Notes under the pieces: model-generated
Database searches by the model: none
The model's input: only the letters and a program-made list of their open reading frames with translations
Told to the model about the DNA's origin: nothing
Translations under genes and position numbers: made by a program
Assembly (NCBI GenBank): GCA_001304875.1
Contig: BBZO01000012.1
Coordinates: forward strand, 1-64,000
Length of the DNA: 64,000 nt
Direction: 5' to 3'
Source: Clostridia bacterium UC5.1-2E3
Lineage (GTDB): Bacteria > Bacillota > Clostridia > Lachnospirales > Lachnospiraceae
Part shown: positions 1-10,009 of the stretch, one piece after another
How positions within the stretch are numbered: position 1 is the stretch's first letter
Layout of the letters: each line of letters begins with the position of its first letter

Positions 1-1876
1 GACGCCGCAGCGGGAACCCGGACAGAGGCCGCGGCAGAGAGGGAGACGGGGCAGGATGCGGATGCCTTGCCGGCGATTCCGAGACTGCCAGTCCCTGGAC
101 GTGGTGGAGGACGGGATGACGCCCGTCTACGCGGACGAGCTTGCGGACGGCGTCTATCCGGTGGAGGTGGATTCCAGCTCCAGCATGTTTAAGATCACAG
201 ACTGCAGCCTGACCGTCTCCGACGGGCAGATGGAGGCCGTCATGACCATGGGCGGCAAGGGATATTTGAAGGTGTTTATGGGAACCGGCGAGGAGGCGTT
301 GAAGGCTTCTGAGGACGAGTTCATTCCCTATGAGGAAAATGATACCGGCGCCCACACCTTCCGCGTCCCGGTGGAGGCCCTGGACATGGGGATCGACTGC
401 AGCGCATTCAGTAAAAATAAGGAAAAATGGTACGACCGCGTCCTGGTATTCCGCTCCGATTCCCTGCCGGCCGGCGCATTTTTATCGGGCGGCCCGGTGA
501 CTGCTAAGGAGCTTTCCCTGGAGGACGGGAGCTATACGGCGGAGGTGACCGTGGAGGGCGGCTCCGGCCGCGCGTCCGTCCAGTCTCCGGCGGAGATCCG
601 CGTGGAGGACGGTAAAGTCTGGGCGACCATCGTCTGGAGCAGCTCGAATTACGACTACATGAAGGTGGACGGCGTGAAATACGATCTGCTGGAGGGATAT
701 GAGACCTCTGCCTTCGAGATCCCGGTGGCCGGATTTGACTGGAAGCTGCCGGTGACTGCAGACACCGTGGCCATGAGCCAGCCCCACGAGATCGAGTACA
801 CGCTGACCTTCGACTCGGAGAGTCTGACTGTGGGAGATGCCGGGGCGGTTGGCCTCTCCTACGCAGACCAGTTTTCCATAGAAACCCGCGAAGACGGCTG
901 CTCCCTCATAACCATCCGGGACGAGGGGAAATTCCTGGTGGTGCCGGAGAACCAACCCATTCCCAAGGGGCTTTCGGAGGACGTCACAGTCCTCCAGAGG
1001 CCCCTTGACCATATCTATCTGGCGGCCACCTCCGCTATGGATCTTTTCGCCGGCCTGGACGGCGTCGGAAACATTACACTCTCCGGGACGGCGTCTCCGC
1101 TGGTACATCGACGAGGCGAAGGACGCATGGAGCGGGGGAAAATGAAGTACGCCGGAAAATACAGCGCCCCGGACTACGAGCTCATTCTCTCCGACGGCTG
1201 CAATCTGGCCATCGAGTCCACGATGATACACCACACGCCAGAGGTGAAGGAGCAGCTGGAGCGCCTGGGAATCCCGGTTTTGGTGGAGCGCTCCAGCTAT
1301 GAGAGCCATCCCCTTGGCCGCCTGGAGTGGGTGAAGCTCTACGGCGTCCTGCTGGGGAAGGAGGCGGAGGCCGAAGCCATTTTTGAGGATCAGGAGAGCC
1401 GCCTGCGCCAGATCGGGAGCGCCACAAAAGGAGAGCGGGAAGATGCGCCCACGGTGGCATTTTTCTACATCACCTCCACCGGAGCGGCCAATGTGCGAAA
1501 GCCCGGCGACTATGTGGCGAAAATGATCGAGATGGCCGGAGGAGCCTATGTCCCCGGCGCTGCCTCCGAACATGAAAATGCGCTCTCCACCATGAACATG
1601 CAGATGGAGGCGTTCTACGCGGCTGCCTGCGACGCCGACTATCTCATATACAACAGCACCATCGACGGTGAGCTCTCTTCGCTGAAAGAGCTGTTTCAAA
1701 AGAGTCCCCTTCTGGCTGATTTCAAGGCGGTGCGTGAGGGGCATGTCTGGTGCACCGGCCGCAGCATGTTCCAGGAGACCATGGGCGTCGGGGACATGAT
1801 TCTGGACATTCACCGGATGCTCACAGAGGAAGACCCGGATCCGGATGATTTTACCTACTTGTATCCCTTAAAGTAA
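1..1876 (+). CDS. ABC transporter substrate-binding lipoprotein with two NEAT-like modules (5' end outside window)
   Basis: Probable surface-anchored metal or haem-siderophore binding protein feeding the permease and ATPase that follow. Two related beta-rich modules lie at about residues 25-140 and 160-265 (both start DG-Y-V and share W-SS/Y-M type motifs as in NEAT-like domains), followed by a TroA/FhuD-like periplasmic-binding fold (about 285-600, with YAGKYSAPDYELILS and IESTMI). The signal peptide and lipobox must be upstream of base 1. Frame 1 encodes an Ala/Glu/Thr-rich linker up to about base 85, then the frame changes to +2, so the first methionine in that frame (56) is not a real start. 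A compensating pair of breaks at about 1092 and 1123 hides a WYIDEAKDAM segment. The substrate (haem, ferrisiderophore or other) cannot be told from sequence. Confidence 0.8.
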   Translation, partial: TPQREPGQRPRQRGRRGRMRMPCRRFRDCQSLDVVEDGMTPVYADELADGVYPVEVDSSSSMFKITDCSLTVSDGQMEAVMTMGGKGYLKVFMGTGEEALKASEDEFIPYEENDTGAHTFRVPVEALDMGIDCSAFSKNKEKWYDRVLVFRSDSLPAGAFLSGGPVTAKELSLEDGSYTAEVTVEGGSGRASVQSPAEIRVEDGKVWATIVWSSSNYDYMKVDGVKYDLLEGYETSAFEIPVAGFDWKLPVTADTVAMSQPHEIEYTLTFDSESLTVGDAGAVGLSYADQFSIETREDGCSLITIRDEGKFLVVPENQPIPKGLSEDVTVLQRPLDHIYLAATSAMDLFAGLDGVGNITLSGTASPLVHRRGEGRMERGKMKYAGKYSAPDYELILSDGCNLAIESTMIHHTPEVKEQLERLGIPVLVERSSYESHPLGRLEWVKLYGVLLGKEAEAEAIFEDQESRLRQIGSATKGEREDAPTVAFFYITSTGAANVRKPGDYVAKMIEMAGGAYVPGAASEHENALSTMNMQMEAFYAAACDADYLIYNSTIDGELSSLKELFQKSPLLADFKAVREGHVWCTGRSMFQETMGVGDMILDIHRMLTEEDPDPDDFTYLYPLK

Positions 1877-1887
1877 GGAGAATGAAC

Positions 1888-2897
1888 ATGAAGACACACA
1901 TGAGAGCCAGACTTTCCTTTGCCCTTCTGGTCCTGCTTCTGGCGGCGTTCGCCGTCTGGAACATCGGCCTGGGGAGCGTGGCCGTGACGGCGGGAGAGCT
2001 TTTAAAGGTCCTTACGGGCCGGGGAGAGAACCCGACTATGAGCCGCATCATCTGGGATATCCGTCTGCCGCGGATGATGGCGGCGGCGATTCTCGGCGGC
2101 GCGCTGTCGGTCTCGGGGTTCCTCTTGCAGACCTTTTTTGCGAACCCCATCGCCGGCCCCTTCGTGCTGGGAATTTCCTCCGGGGCGAAGCTGGTGGTTT
2201 CTCTCGTGATGGTATTTCTTCTCGGGAAGGGGATTGTCATGGGCTCCGGCGGCATGATTCTGGCGGCCTTCGCCGGTTCCATGATTTCCATGGGCTTTAT
2301 TCTTCTGATTTCCCATAAAGTGAAAATGATGTCCATGCTGGTGATCTGCGGCGTGATGATCGGCTACATCTGCTCGGCGGTCACGGATTTCGTGGTGACT
2401 TTTGCTGATGACGCGGACATTGTGAACCTGCACAACTGGTCCATGGGCAGCTTCTCCGGCATGTCCTGGGACAATGTAAAAATGATGGCGGCGGTGACCG
2501 CGGTCTGTATGCTGGCTGTGTTCCTCATGTCCAAGCCCATCGGGGCCTATCAGCTGGGCGAGGTTTACGCCCAGAGCATGGGGGTCAATATCCGGCGCTT
2601 CCGCGCGGCGTTGATTTCTGGTCCAGCCTTCTGTCCGCCTGCGTGACGGCCTTCGCGGGCCCCATCTCCTTCGTGGGCATCGCGGTTCCCCACCTGGTGA
2701 AATGCCTTCTCGGCACGGCGAAGCCTCTTCTCATGATTCCGGGCTGCTTTCTGGGCGGGGCGGCGTTCTGCCTGGCCAGCGATCTGATCGCCAGGACGGC
2801 ATTTGCACCCACGGAGGTCAGCATAAGCTCCGTGACCGCGGTGTTCGGCGCGCCGGTGGTGATTTACATGATGGTGAGAAACCGCAAAGGAATGTAG
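1888..2897 (+). CDS. FecCD/BtuC-family iron-type ABC transporter permease
   Basis: Membrane subunit of an iron-siderophore/haem/cobalamin-class importer. About 335 residues and roughly nine to ten hydrophobic segments, the usual size for the family, with the family signatures RLPRMMAAAILGGALSVSG near the N-terminus and AGPISFVGIAVPHLVK near the C-terminus. The ATG at 1888 is chosen over 1882 because AAGGAG at 1875-1880 is correctly spaced only for 1888. One base appears to be missing at about 2617, splitting the gene; the two halves join exactly across the conserved loop before the AGPISFVG motif. It follows the binding protein by 11 bases and precedes the ATPase, forming one operon. Confidence 0.88.
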
Positions 2898-2957
2898 AGG
2901 AAAGACAGCGGGAGGAAAGACCGTGGAAAAGACTTAAGGAGAGAGGGAGGAGATACG

Positions 2958-4089
2958 GTGGCAGAGAATACAGCGGAAGGAAAGATCACAGGAGAATATA
3001 TTTACACGGAAAAGCTGGCGGTGGGCTATGGAAAGACGCCGCTTATAGAAAATATCGCCCTCCGCGTGCGCCGCGGCCAGATCGTCACGCTCATCGGCCC
3101 CAACGGCGCGGGAAATCGACGATTTTAAAGAGCATCATCCGCCAGCTGAGGATTCTGGGCGGCACGGTGATTTTAGACGGCGCGTCCCTGGAGAAAATGA
3201 CGGAACGGGAGCTGGCGCGGAAAATGTCGGTGATGATGACTGAGAGAATCCGGCCGGACCTCATGACCTGCCGGGACGTGGTGAGCGCCGGGCGCTACCC
3301 CTACACCGGCCGGCTGGGGATTCTGTCGCCGGAGGATGAAAAGAAGGTGGATGAGGCCCTCATGCTGGTTCACGCCGGGAAGCTTGCGGGCCGGCTGTTC
3401 TCGGAGATCAGCGACGGGCAGCGCCAGCGCATTCTGCTGGCCAGGGCCATCTGCCAGGAGCCGGAGGTCATCGTGCTGGACGAACCCACCTCGTTCTTAG
3501 ATGTGCGGCACAAGCTGGAGCTTCTGGCGATCCTAAAGGAGCTGGTGCGGGAGCGGCAGGTGGCCGTCCTCATGTCCCTGCACGAGCTGGAGCTGGCGCA
3601 GAAGATTTCCGACTACATTGTCTGTGTCCGGGAGCACGCCATCGGCGCTGCGGGACGCCGGAGGAGATTTTTGATTCCGGCTATATTTCTGAGCTTTACG
3701 GGATCACCCGAGGAAGCTACGAAGCGCCTTTAGGCGTCCTGGAGCTGGAGCCGGTGCGCGGCCAGCCGCAGGTGTTCGTGGTCGGCGGGAACGGGAGCGG
3801 AATCCCGGTCTACCGCAGGCTCTGGCGGGAGGGGATTCCCTTCGCCGCAGGCGTCCTCCACGAGAACGACGTGGAATACCCGGTGGCCCGCGCCCTGGCC
3901 GTGGAGGTGGTGACCGAGCGCGCCTTTTACCCCGTGAGCGACGAGGCACTTAAGCGGGCGCAGGCGCTGGCAGAGAGCTGCGGGCGGGTGATCTGCGCGG
4001 TGAAGGAGTTTGGGCCTATGAATGATAGGAACCGGGAACTCATTGACCGTTTTTCTTCGCGTAGCAGTCCAGTGCCCGCAGAAGCGTGA
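2958..4089 (+). CDS. FecE-type ABC transporter ATP-binding protein with extra C-terminal domain
   Basis: Cytoplasmic ATPase that powers the upstream permease. GTG start at 2958 behind a GGGAGGAG site. Walker A (GPNGAGKST) is broken by one missing A at about 3112; signature SDGQRQRI and Walker B VIVLDEP are intact, and the His switch is in MSLHE. A second break lies at about 3640. Beyond the ATPase (from about base 3740) is an extra region of about 110 residues with VFVVGGNGSG and alternating strand/helix character, looking like a Rossmann-type module of unknown role. The 3' end overlaps the convergent GntR gene by about 50 bases, so the exact C-terminus (after FGPMNDRNREL) is uncertain. Confidence 0.82.
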
Positions 4090-4717
4090 CCTGGGAATAG
4101 TTGATGTGCTCGTTCACCGCATTGGAGATCAGATCATTGTTCTCCGTCATCAGCGCCTGGATGATCTTCGTGTGCTGCGGAATGTTCTTCTCACGGCTGG
4201 AGCAGCCGCGGGAAGCCGCGTACATGGCCAGGCGGTAGGTCTCGATCATGATGTTCTCATAGTAGGAAATCAGCATCTGATTCTTCGTCATTTCTATAAA
4301 ATACATGTGAAAACGAATATCCTTTTTATAAAACTCCGCATCGGAAATGTCCGGCTGCGACTCCAAGTCGCTCTGCAGATCCATGATGGCCGCCTTCGAG
4401 TAGGAGTCCTTAAACTGAATAATGATGCTGGGCTCCACCAGCTTGCGGATCTGGTAAATTTCGTTGATGTTCTGTCTGGTGAAGGGGCGGATCTGCATGC
4501 CCCGTCTCGGATATACCGTGATCAGATTCTGGCTTTTCAGCGTCATGAGCGCCTCGCGGATCGGCGTGCGGCCGAAGGGGAGCGTGTCGTTTAGCATTTT
4601 TTCGGAGATCTCCTGTCCGGGAAGATACTCGCAGGATAAAATCTTGTCCAGAAGAAAGTCGTAAGCCATCTCGGTCTGGGACGGCGTGTGATCGGGGGAA
4701 ACGGATTGAAACAGCAT
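4040..4717 (-). CDS. GntR-family (FadR/VanR subgroup) transcriptional regulator
   Basis: About 225 residues: N-terminal winged helix (PSQTEMAYDFLLDKIL, ISEKMLNDTLPFGRTPIREALMTLKSQNLI) and an all-helical FCD ligand-binding domain (about 95-215). Start chosen at the ATG at 4717 because an AGGAGG site lies seven bases upstream, inside the longer reading frame that begins at 4732. It is divergent from the sugar-acid operon beginning at 4937 and most likely controls it and itself through the TTGATATATCAA palindrome just upstream. Intact, without frame breaks. Confidence 0.88.
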   Translation of the reverse strand: MLFQSVSPDHTPSQTEMAYDFLLDKILSCEYLPGQEISEKMLNDTLPFGRTPIREALMTLKSQNLITVYPRRGMQIRPFTRQNINEIYQIRKLVEPSIIIQFKDSYSKAAIMDLQSDLESQPDISDAEFYKKDIRFHMYFIEMTKNQMLISYYENIMIETYRLAMYAASRGCSSREKNIPQHTKIIQALMTENNDLISNAVNEHINYSQVTLLRALDCYAKKNGQ

Positions 4718-4736
4718 AGTGCCTCCTTGCATGTGC

Positions 4737-4748
4737 TTGATATATCAA
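4737..4748. promoter_or_regulatory. Perfect 12-bp palindrome, candidate GntR operator
   Basis: TTGATATATCAA lies 20 bases upstream of the GntR start codon. Related half-sites (ATATATCA, AAATATATC) recur at about 4876-4885 and 4910-4920 beside the divergent promoter. Size and symmetry fit a FadR/VanR-type site; assignment to this GntR protein is inferred from position. Confidence 0.5.
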
Positions 4749-4870
4749 AAAATGTAAAATCCGAGAGAAATTATATCACGGATCGGAGAAAATCACAATA
4801 TCTCATAAAAAACAGATAAAAGAAACATAAAAAAATTGTGTAATTTAACGACATATTTATAAAAAATCCA

Positions 4871-4901
4871 TTGACAAATATATCTGGGGGGGGGGTAAAA
4901 T
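4871..4901 (+). promoter_or_regulatory. Promoter with a 10-G tract as spacer
   Basis: TTGACA (4871-4876) and TAAAAT (4896-4901) are separated by 19 bases, ten of which (4886-4895) are an uninterrupted G run. It lies 36 bases upstream of the first gene of the sugar-acid operon, and no other promoter is evident. Confidence 0.55.
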
Positions 4902-4936
4902 GGGGAGCATAAATATATCAAAGGAGCCAAAAACAC

Positions 4937-6023
4937 ATGAATGATATGCACATCAAGGAGCTGAGGATATACAGGGCCGTGTCAAAGCTGACGAAACCCA
5001 TCGCCGATGCGACCCATGATATATCTGAGATTGCCTTCTATGTTCTGGAGGCGGAGACGGGAGCGGGCGTCGTGGGGCAGGGGTATCTGCTCTCCTTCCA
5101 TTATTCTCCCAATGCCATCGAGGGGGCATTAAAGGATCTTAAAAAATTTGTGGAGGAGAGGGATTACGAGATCTGCCAGACCCAGGACATCCAGATGGAC
5201 TACGAGTCGGAGTCGGAGTATTTCGGAATCGTTGGCCTGCAGCGCTGGGCCCTGGCCACTCTCAACGTGGCGCTCTGGGACGCCTATGCGAAGACGCTGG
5301 GGCAGCCCATATGGAAGCTTCTCGGCTGTCACACCAGAAGGATCCCGGTGTACGGCAGCGGCGGATGGATTTCCTACAGTGAAAAAGAGCTGATCGACGA
5401 GGTGTCTGACTATAAGAAACGCGGCTTCCAGGCGGTGAAGATCAAGGTGGGGCACGCGGACATCAACTGCGACATCGAGCGTCTGACGAAGGTGCGCGAG
5501 GCCGTGGGAAATGATTTAAACATCATGATGGACGCCAACCAGGGAATGGATGTGCCCTCCGCGGTCAAGCTGGTGAACGCGGTGGAGCATCTGAACATCC
5601 ACTGGTTCGAGGAGCCCATCGCCAACACGGATTTCGAGGGCTACGCGACGATTCACAGCAAGACGCGGGTGTCCCTGGCCATGGGAGAGCGGGAGTACAG
5701 CACCGTGGCGCTGCGGGAGCTGATCGGACGCCGGGCGCTGGATCTGTGGCAGCCGGACATCATTCGTCTGGGAGGCGTGGAGGAGTGGCGCAACTCGGCT
5801 GCTCTGGCAAACGCATACAACATCCCGGTGCTGCCGCACTACTATAAGGACTACGACGTGCCGCTTCTGGCCACGGTGAGAAATCTACGGGGCTGAGTCC
5901 TTCGACTGGATCGACGGCATCATCGACCATCCCATGGTGATCGAGGACGGGTACGCGAAACTGAGAGAGGGAGCGGGATGGGGATTTAATTTCCTGCACC
6001 AGTACCTCACGGAAGTGAAGTAG
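4937..6023 (+). CDS. Mandelate racemase/muconate lactonizing (enolase superfamily) enzyme
   Basis: About 362 residues when joined across one break at about 5885 (continuing YGAESFDWIDGIIDHP to a stop at 6021-6023). Enolase-superfamily layout: N-terminal capping domain (1-125), then a TIM-barrel with the KxK base motif (VKIKVG), metal ligands in MMDAN, WFEEP and MGE, the Asp of DIIRLGG and the His of LPHYY. The KxK plus His/Asp set places it in the mandelate-racemase subgroup, acting on sugar acids as dehydratase or epimerase. First gene of the GntR-controlled operon with a dehydrogenase and a TRAP transporter, which supports uptake and catabolism of an acid sugar; the substrate is not determinable here. 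Start: ATG 4937 behind AAAGGAG. Confidence 0.85.
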
Positions 6024-6042
6024 AGAGGAAACGGGGGATCTT

Positions 6043-7058
6043 ATGAAGGCGATTGTGATACCGGAGCCGGGCCGCGTGGAGGTAAAGGAGTTCCCTATGG
6101 TGCAGCGCCGGGAAGGAGAGGCTGTATTAAAGCTTCTGTACGGCGGCGTGTGCGGGAGCGATCTGGGTACATACCGCGGGATGAACGTCTACGCCAAATA
6201 TCCCTGTATCATCGGCCACGAGTTTGCGGCCAGGTGGTCTGGGCGGGGGAAAATGATTATGGAATCCGGGAAGGCATGATTGTGACCTGCAATCCATATT
6301 TCAACTGCGGCTCCTGCTACTCCTGCCGCCGGGGACTGGTCAACTGCTGTACCCACAACGAGACCATGGGTGTCCAGCGGGAGGGGGCGTTCGCAGAGTA
6401 CATATCCATGCCCTATGAGAGAATCTACGACGGACAGGGCCTGGAACCACGGATCCTGTCGCTGATCGAGCCGTTCTGCATCAGCAGCCACGCGGTGAAC
6501 CGGGCCGATGTGAGAGAAGGCGACCGGGTGCTGGTGATGGGAAGCGGAACCATCGGCCTTCTGGCCGCGGTGGCGGCCGCGATCCGGGGCGGAGAGGTGT
6601 ATATCTCGGACATCTCGGAGGAGAAGCTGGCGTTCGCTGAAAAAATGGGGATCCGGCACACGATTTTAAACCGCTCGAAGGAGGCGCTTCTCGAGGCAGT
6701 CTCCCAGGCTACGGACGGGGATTATTTCGACGTGTGCATCGAGGCGACGGGAGTGCCGGAGGCCTTTGTAGACTGCATCGACGCGGCCGCCTTCCAGGGC
6801 AGGATCGTGGATGTGGGCGTGAGCAAGAGAAACGCGGATTTCCGGTACACCGAGATCCAGCGGAAGGAGCTCAACATCATGGGCTCGCGGGCCGCTTTAA
6901 AGACAGATTTTCTCCAGACGATCCAGTGGGTGAAGGAGGGAAAGGCAGACCTTTCCAGAATCATTTCCCGGGAGTATCCGATGGAGAAGGCGGAGGAAGC
7001 ATTCAAAGACTTAGATGCCAACAGCTCTGAGATCTTGAAGATGATATTCAAATTTTAA
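6043..7058 (+). CDS. Zinc-binding alcohol dehydrogenase (threonine/sorbitol/galactonate dehydrogenase type)
   Basis: Medium-chain dehydrogenase of about 338 residues. Catalytic-zinc motif GGVCGSD and GHEFAA, the structural-zinc cysteines in NPYFNCGSCYSCRRGLVNCC, and the nucleotide-binding GSGTIG followed by acidic DISEEK, suggesting NAD(H) preference. A break at about 6233 (GHEFAA to VVWAGEN) is best explained by one lost base. It starts 19 bases after the enolase-superfamily gene and precedes the TRAP genes, fitting oxidation of a hydroxyl of a sugar acid or its dehydration product. Confidence 0.86.
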
Positions 7059-7078
7059 AAGGAAAAGGGAGGTATTTT

Positions 7079-8173
7079 ATGTTTAAGAAGGTTTTAGCTA
7101 CATGTTTGGCAGGGGCAATGGCAGTATCTCTGGCGGCGTGCGGTTCCGGCAGCCGGAGACGCAGGCACCGGCCACAACGGCCGCAGCGGCACAGGAGCAG
7201 GAGAGCGCGGAGGCGTCCGGGGGATATCGGGGCGGCGGCCAGCGGGGATGCGATCATCGTAAAGGTGGGTTATGAGAACACCGACGCAGAGCCCATCGGA
7301 CAGGCCATGAAGCACTGGAAGGAGCTGGTGGAGGAGCAGGGCGACGGCAGCATCCAGTTAGAGCTCTTCCCCAACAGCTCGCTGGGAACCAAATCACAGC
7401 TCATCGACATGATGCTTCTGGGACAGCCGGTGATCACGATCGCCGACGGCGCTTTCTATGCGGACTACGGCGCCAAGGACATGGGGATTCTCTACGGCCC
7501 GTTCTTCTTTGACACATGGGACGATGTCTGGACACTGATCGAGAGTGACTGGTATGCGGATGAGTGTGCGAAGCTGGAAGAAAAGGGACTTAAAATTCTG
7601 GCGTCCAACTGGATTTACGGCGAACGCCACCTGATGACGAAAAATAAGGTGGAGACACCGGAGGATATAAAGGGACTCAAGGTGCGTGTGGCCAGCTCTG
7701 AGATTTACATGGAAGGCTGGAACGCGCTGGGAGCCACCGCCACGGGAATCGCGCTGGGCGAGACCTACCAGGCGCTCCAGACCGGCGTGGTCGAGGGTGT
7801 GGAGAACCCCTTAAGCGTTCTGTATGCACAGAGCTTCCAGGAGGTTACACCGAATCTTCTGATGACCAGCCACATTAAAAACTTTACCACCTGGGTGTGC
7901 GGCAGCGATTTCTTCGGCACACTGACCCCGGAGCAGCAGGAGCTCCTCGTCTCCACCGCGGAGGAGGCAGGCCTTTACAACAACGAGCTTCAGGCCGAGG
8001 CCGACGACGAGTATATGCAGAAGCTTCTGGATGCCGGCGTCACAGTCACTGAGATGACAGACGAAAACCTGGCAGCGTGGAAGGAGAAGGCGCAGGCGTT
8101 CTACGAGAAGGGAGACCAGTTCGGATGGAGCGATGGCTTATACGAGACAGCCAGAGCTGCCATGGGAAAATAA
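7079..8173 (+). CDS. TRAP transporter solute-binding lipoprotein (DctP family)
   Basis: Extracytoplasmic receptor for an organic acid. Lipoprotein signal peptide (MFKKVLATCLAGAMAVSLAAC) with lipobox LAAC, then a DctP fold ending in FYEKGDQFGW. The segment directly after the lipobox is read as Arg-rich, whereas the +1 frame of bases about 7150-7215 gives a normal Pro/Ala/Thr/Gln linker (PETQAPATTAAAAQ), so a compensating pair of breaks has scrambled the linker without ending the frame. It contains the family Arg in KVRVASS that contacts substrate carboxylate. Followed directly by DctQ and DctM. Confidence 0.92.
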   Translation: MFKKVLATCLAGAMAVSLAACGSGSRRRRHRPQRPQRHRSRRARRRPGDIGAAASGDAIIVKVGYENTDAEPIGQAMKHWKELVEEQGDGSIQLELFPNSSLGTKSQLIDMMLLGQPVITIADGAFYADYGAKDMGILYGPFFFDTWDDVWTLIESDWYADECAKLEEKGLKILASNWIYGERHLMTKNKVETPEDIKGLKVRVASSEIYMEGWNALGATATGIALGETYQALQTGVVEGVENPLSVLYAQSFQEVTPNLLMTSHIKNFTTWVCGSDFFGTLTPEQQELLVSTAEEAGLYNNELQAEADDEYMQKLLDAGVTVTEMTDENLAAWKEKAQAFYEKGDQFGWSDGLYETARAAMGK

Positions 8174-8185
8174 GGGAGTGACGGA

Positions 8186-8698
8186 ATGAATACACTGAAA
8201 AAGGGTTATCTGACAGTGATGCGGGCGATCAGCAAAATCGAGCTGTTTGTGTCCTCGGCCATTCTGGCCATGCTGATCGTGGTAACCATCGTCGGCACAT
8301 TGACCAGGTATTTCTTACGAATGCCGTTTACCTGGATCGAGGAATTTCAGCTGGCCTGTGTGGTGTGGATCGTCTTCCTGGCCGGGAGTGCGGCGTTTGC
8401 GTCCAAAGCCCATGTCGCCATCGAGATGGTGGTGGAGCTGCTGCCCTTAAAGGTGCAGAAGGTTTTTGATATTCTGATCGGCATCACGGTGATCCTGGTG
8501 CTGCTGTTCGTGATAAATACCAGCATGGCCTACATGGAGGTCTTTATCCGCAGCGGAAGGACGACGCCGATCTTGAAAATTCCGTACGTCTGGATCTACG
8601 GGATTGTGCCGGTGAGCTGCGTTCTCATGGTGTTTGAGTATTTCCACAGCCTGGTGGAGCAGCCGAAAGAAAGTGACGGGGAGGAACTGCTGTTATGA
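8186..8698 (+). CDS. TRAP transporter small permease subunit (DctQ family)
   Basis: 170 residues with four hydrophobic segments and the family motif FTWIEEFQLACVVWIVFLAGS. Partner of the large DctM subunit, with which it overlaps by four bases (ATGA), and downstream of the DctP receptor. Intact. Confidence 0.92.
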   Translation: MNTLKKGYLTVMRAISKIELFVSSAILAMLIVVTIVGTLTRYFLRMPFTWIEEFQLACVVWIVFLAGSAAFASKAHVAIEMVVELLPLKVQKVFDILIGITVILVLLFVINTSMAYMEVFIRSGRTTPILKIPYVWIYGIVPVSCVLMVFEYFHSLVEQPKESDGEELLL

Positions 8699-9985
8699 CA
8701 GGAAATGAAATGATTCTTCTGGCCTTTGCGGTCATGCTGGTCATGCTGTTTGCAAAGGTTCCGGTGTTTATCGCAGTATTCTCCGGCAGTGTGATTTATT
8801 TTCTTCTGACCCCTGGGGTCAGCATCGCGATCTTCGCGCAGAAGATGATCGGCGGCGTGGAGAGCATCCCGCTTCTGGCGGTTCCCTTCTTCGTGTGTGC
8901 GTCGGCGTTTATGAACTATTCGGGCGTGACGGAGCGGATCTATACGTTTGCCGGCGTGCTGGCCGGACGCATGAGCGGCGGTCTGGCGCAGGTCAATGTG
9001 CTGGTGTCCACGCTGATGGGCGGACTGTCCGGCTCGGCGTTGGCCGATGCGGCCATGGACGCGAAGATGCTGGTGCCGCAGATGGAGAAGCAGGGCTATT
9101 CCAAGGCGTTCAGCAGCGTGGTTTCCTCCTCCTCGGCCATCATCACGCCTCTCATCCGCCGGGAATTGGCTCATCGTGTACGGCTGTGTGACGAACATTT
9201 CCATCGGAAAACTGTTCGTCGCTGGCTTCGGGCCGGGATTTCTGCTCTGTGCCATGATGATGGTACTGGTGTCCCGCATCTCCAAAAAGAGGGGCTATCT
9301 GCCTATCCGGACGAGACGCTTAAGCTCGCAGGAATTTATAAAGGCCGCGAAGCCGGCGATCCTGCCGCTGTGCCTGCCGATCATCATTATCGGCGGCGTG
9401 CGCATCGGACTGTTTACGGCCACGGAGTCCGGGGCGGTGGCCATCGCCTACGCGATTCTTCTGGGCCTTATTTATAAGGAGCTTAAGCCGAAACATTTCG
9501 CGGAGAGCCTTAAGGAGACAGCCGTCTCCACGGCCACGATTCTGATGATTGTGGCGTCGGCGTCCGTGTTCTCCTGGGTGCTGACCTCGGAGATGGTTCC
9601 CCAGCGCCTGGCGGAGTGGATGATCGGCACCATTCACAATAAGTGGGTGTTTATCATCGCCGTGGATATCCTGCTGGTGATCGTGGGAATGTTCGTGGAG
9701 GGCAACGCCTCCATGATCGTGCTGGCGCCGCTGTTTGCGCCGGTGGCCGCAGCTTACGGCATCAATGAAATTCACTTCGCCATGGTGTTCATCTTCGGAA
9801 ATGCCATCGGGGCGCTGACGCCTCCCATGGGCACGCTGATGTTCATTGTGTGCGGCATCACGAAATGCCCAACGAGGGATTTTATAAAAGAGGCGGTTCC
9901 GTTTTACATGCTGACCTTCGGCGCGCTGGCGCTGCTCACATTTTTCCCGATCCTCTCGACGGGGCTCGTGGACCTGGTTTATTAA
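8695..9985 (+). CDS. TRAP transporter large permease subunit (DctM family)
   Basis: About 430 residues and about twelve hydrophobic segments, the channel-forming sodium-coupled subunit. Family signatures VPFFVCASAFMNYSGVTERI, GGLSGSALADAA, ITPLIPPGNWLIVYG and NAIGALTPPMGTLMF. One missing C at about 9162 (ATCCGCCGGG where ATCCCGCCGGG is needed for IPPG) splits the gene; the second part runs intact to 9985. Last transporter gene before the short-chain dehydrogenase. Confidence 0.92.
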
Positions 9986-10009
9986 GTGGTTTAGCAGGGG
10001 GAGATACTT

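Noticed and set aside
482..1813. 443-codon open frame on the minus strand
   Set aside because: Antisense shadow of the binding-protein gene; no motifs, no ribosome site, His/Arg-rich composition typical of GC-rich complementary frames.
2702..2957. N-terminal extension of the ABC ATPase frame
   Set aside because: This part overlaps the permease gene and is Arg-rich nonsense; the ATPase begins at GTG 2958 in another frame.
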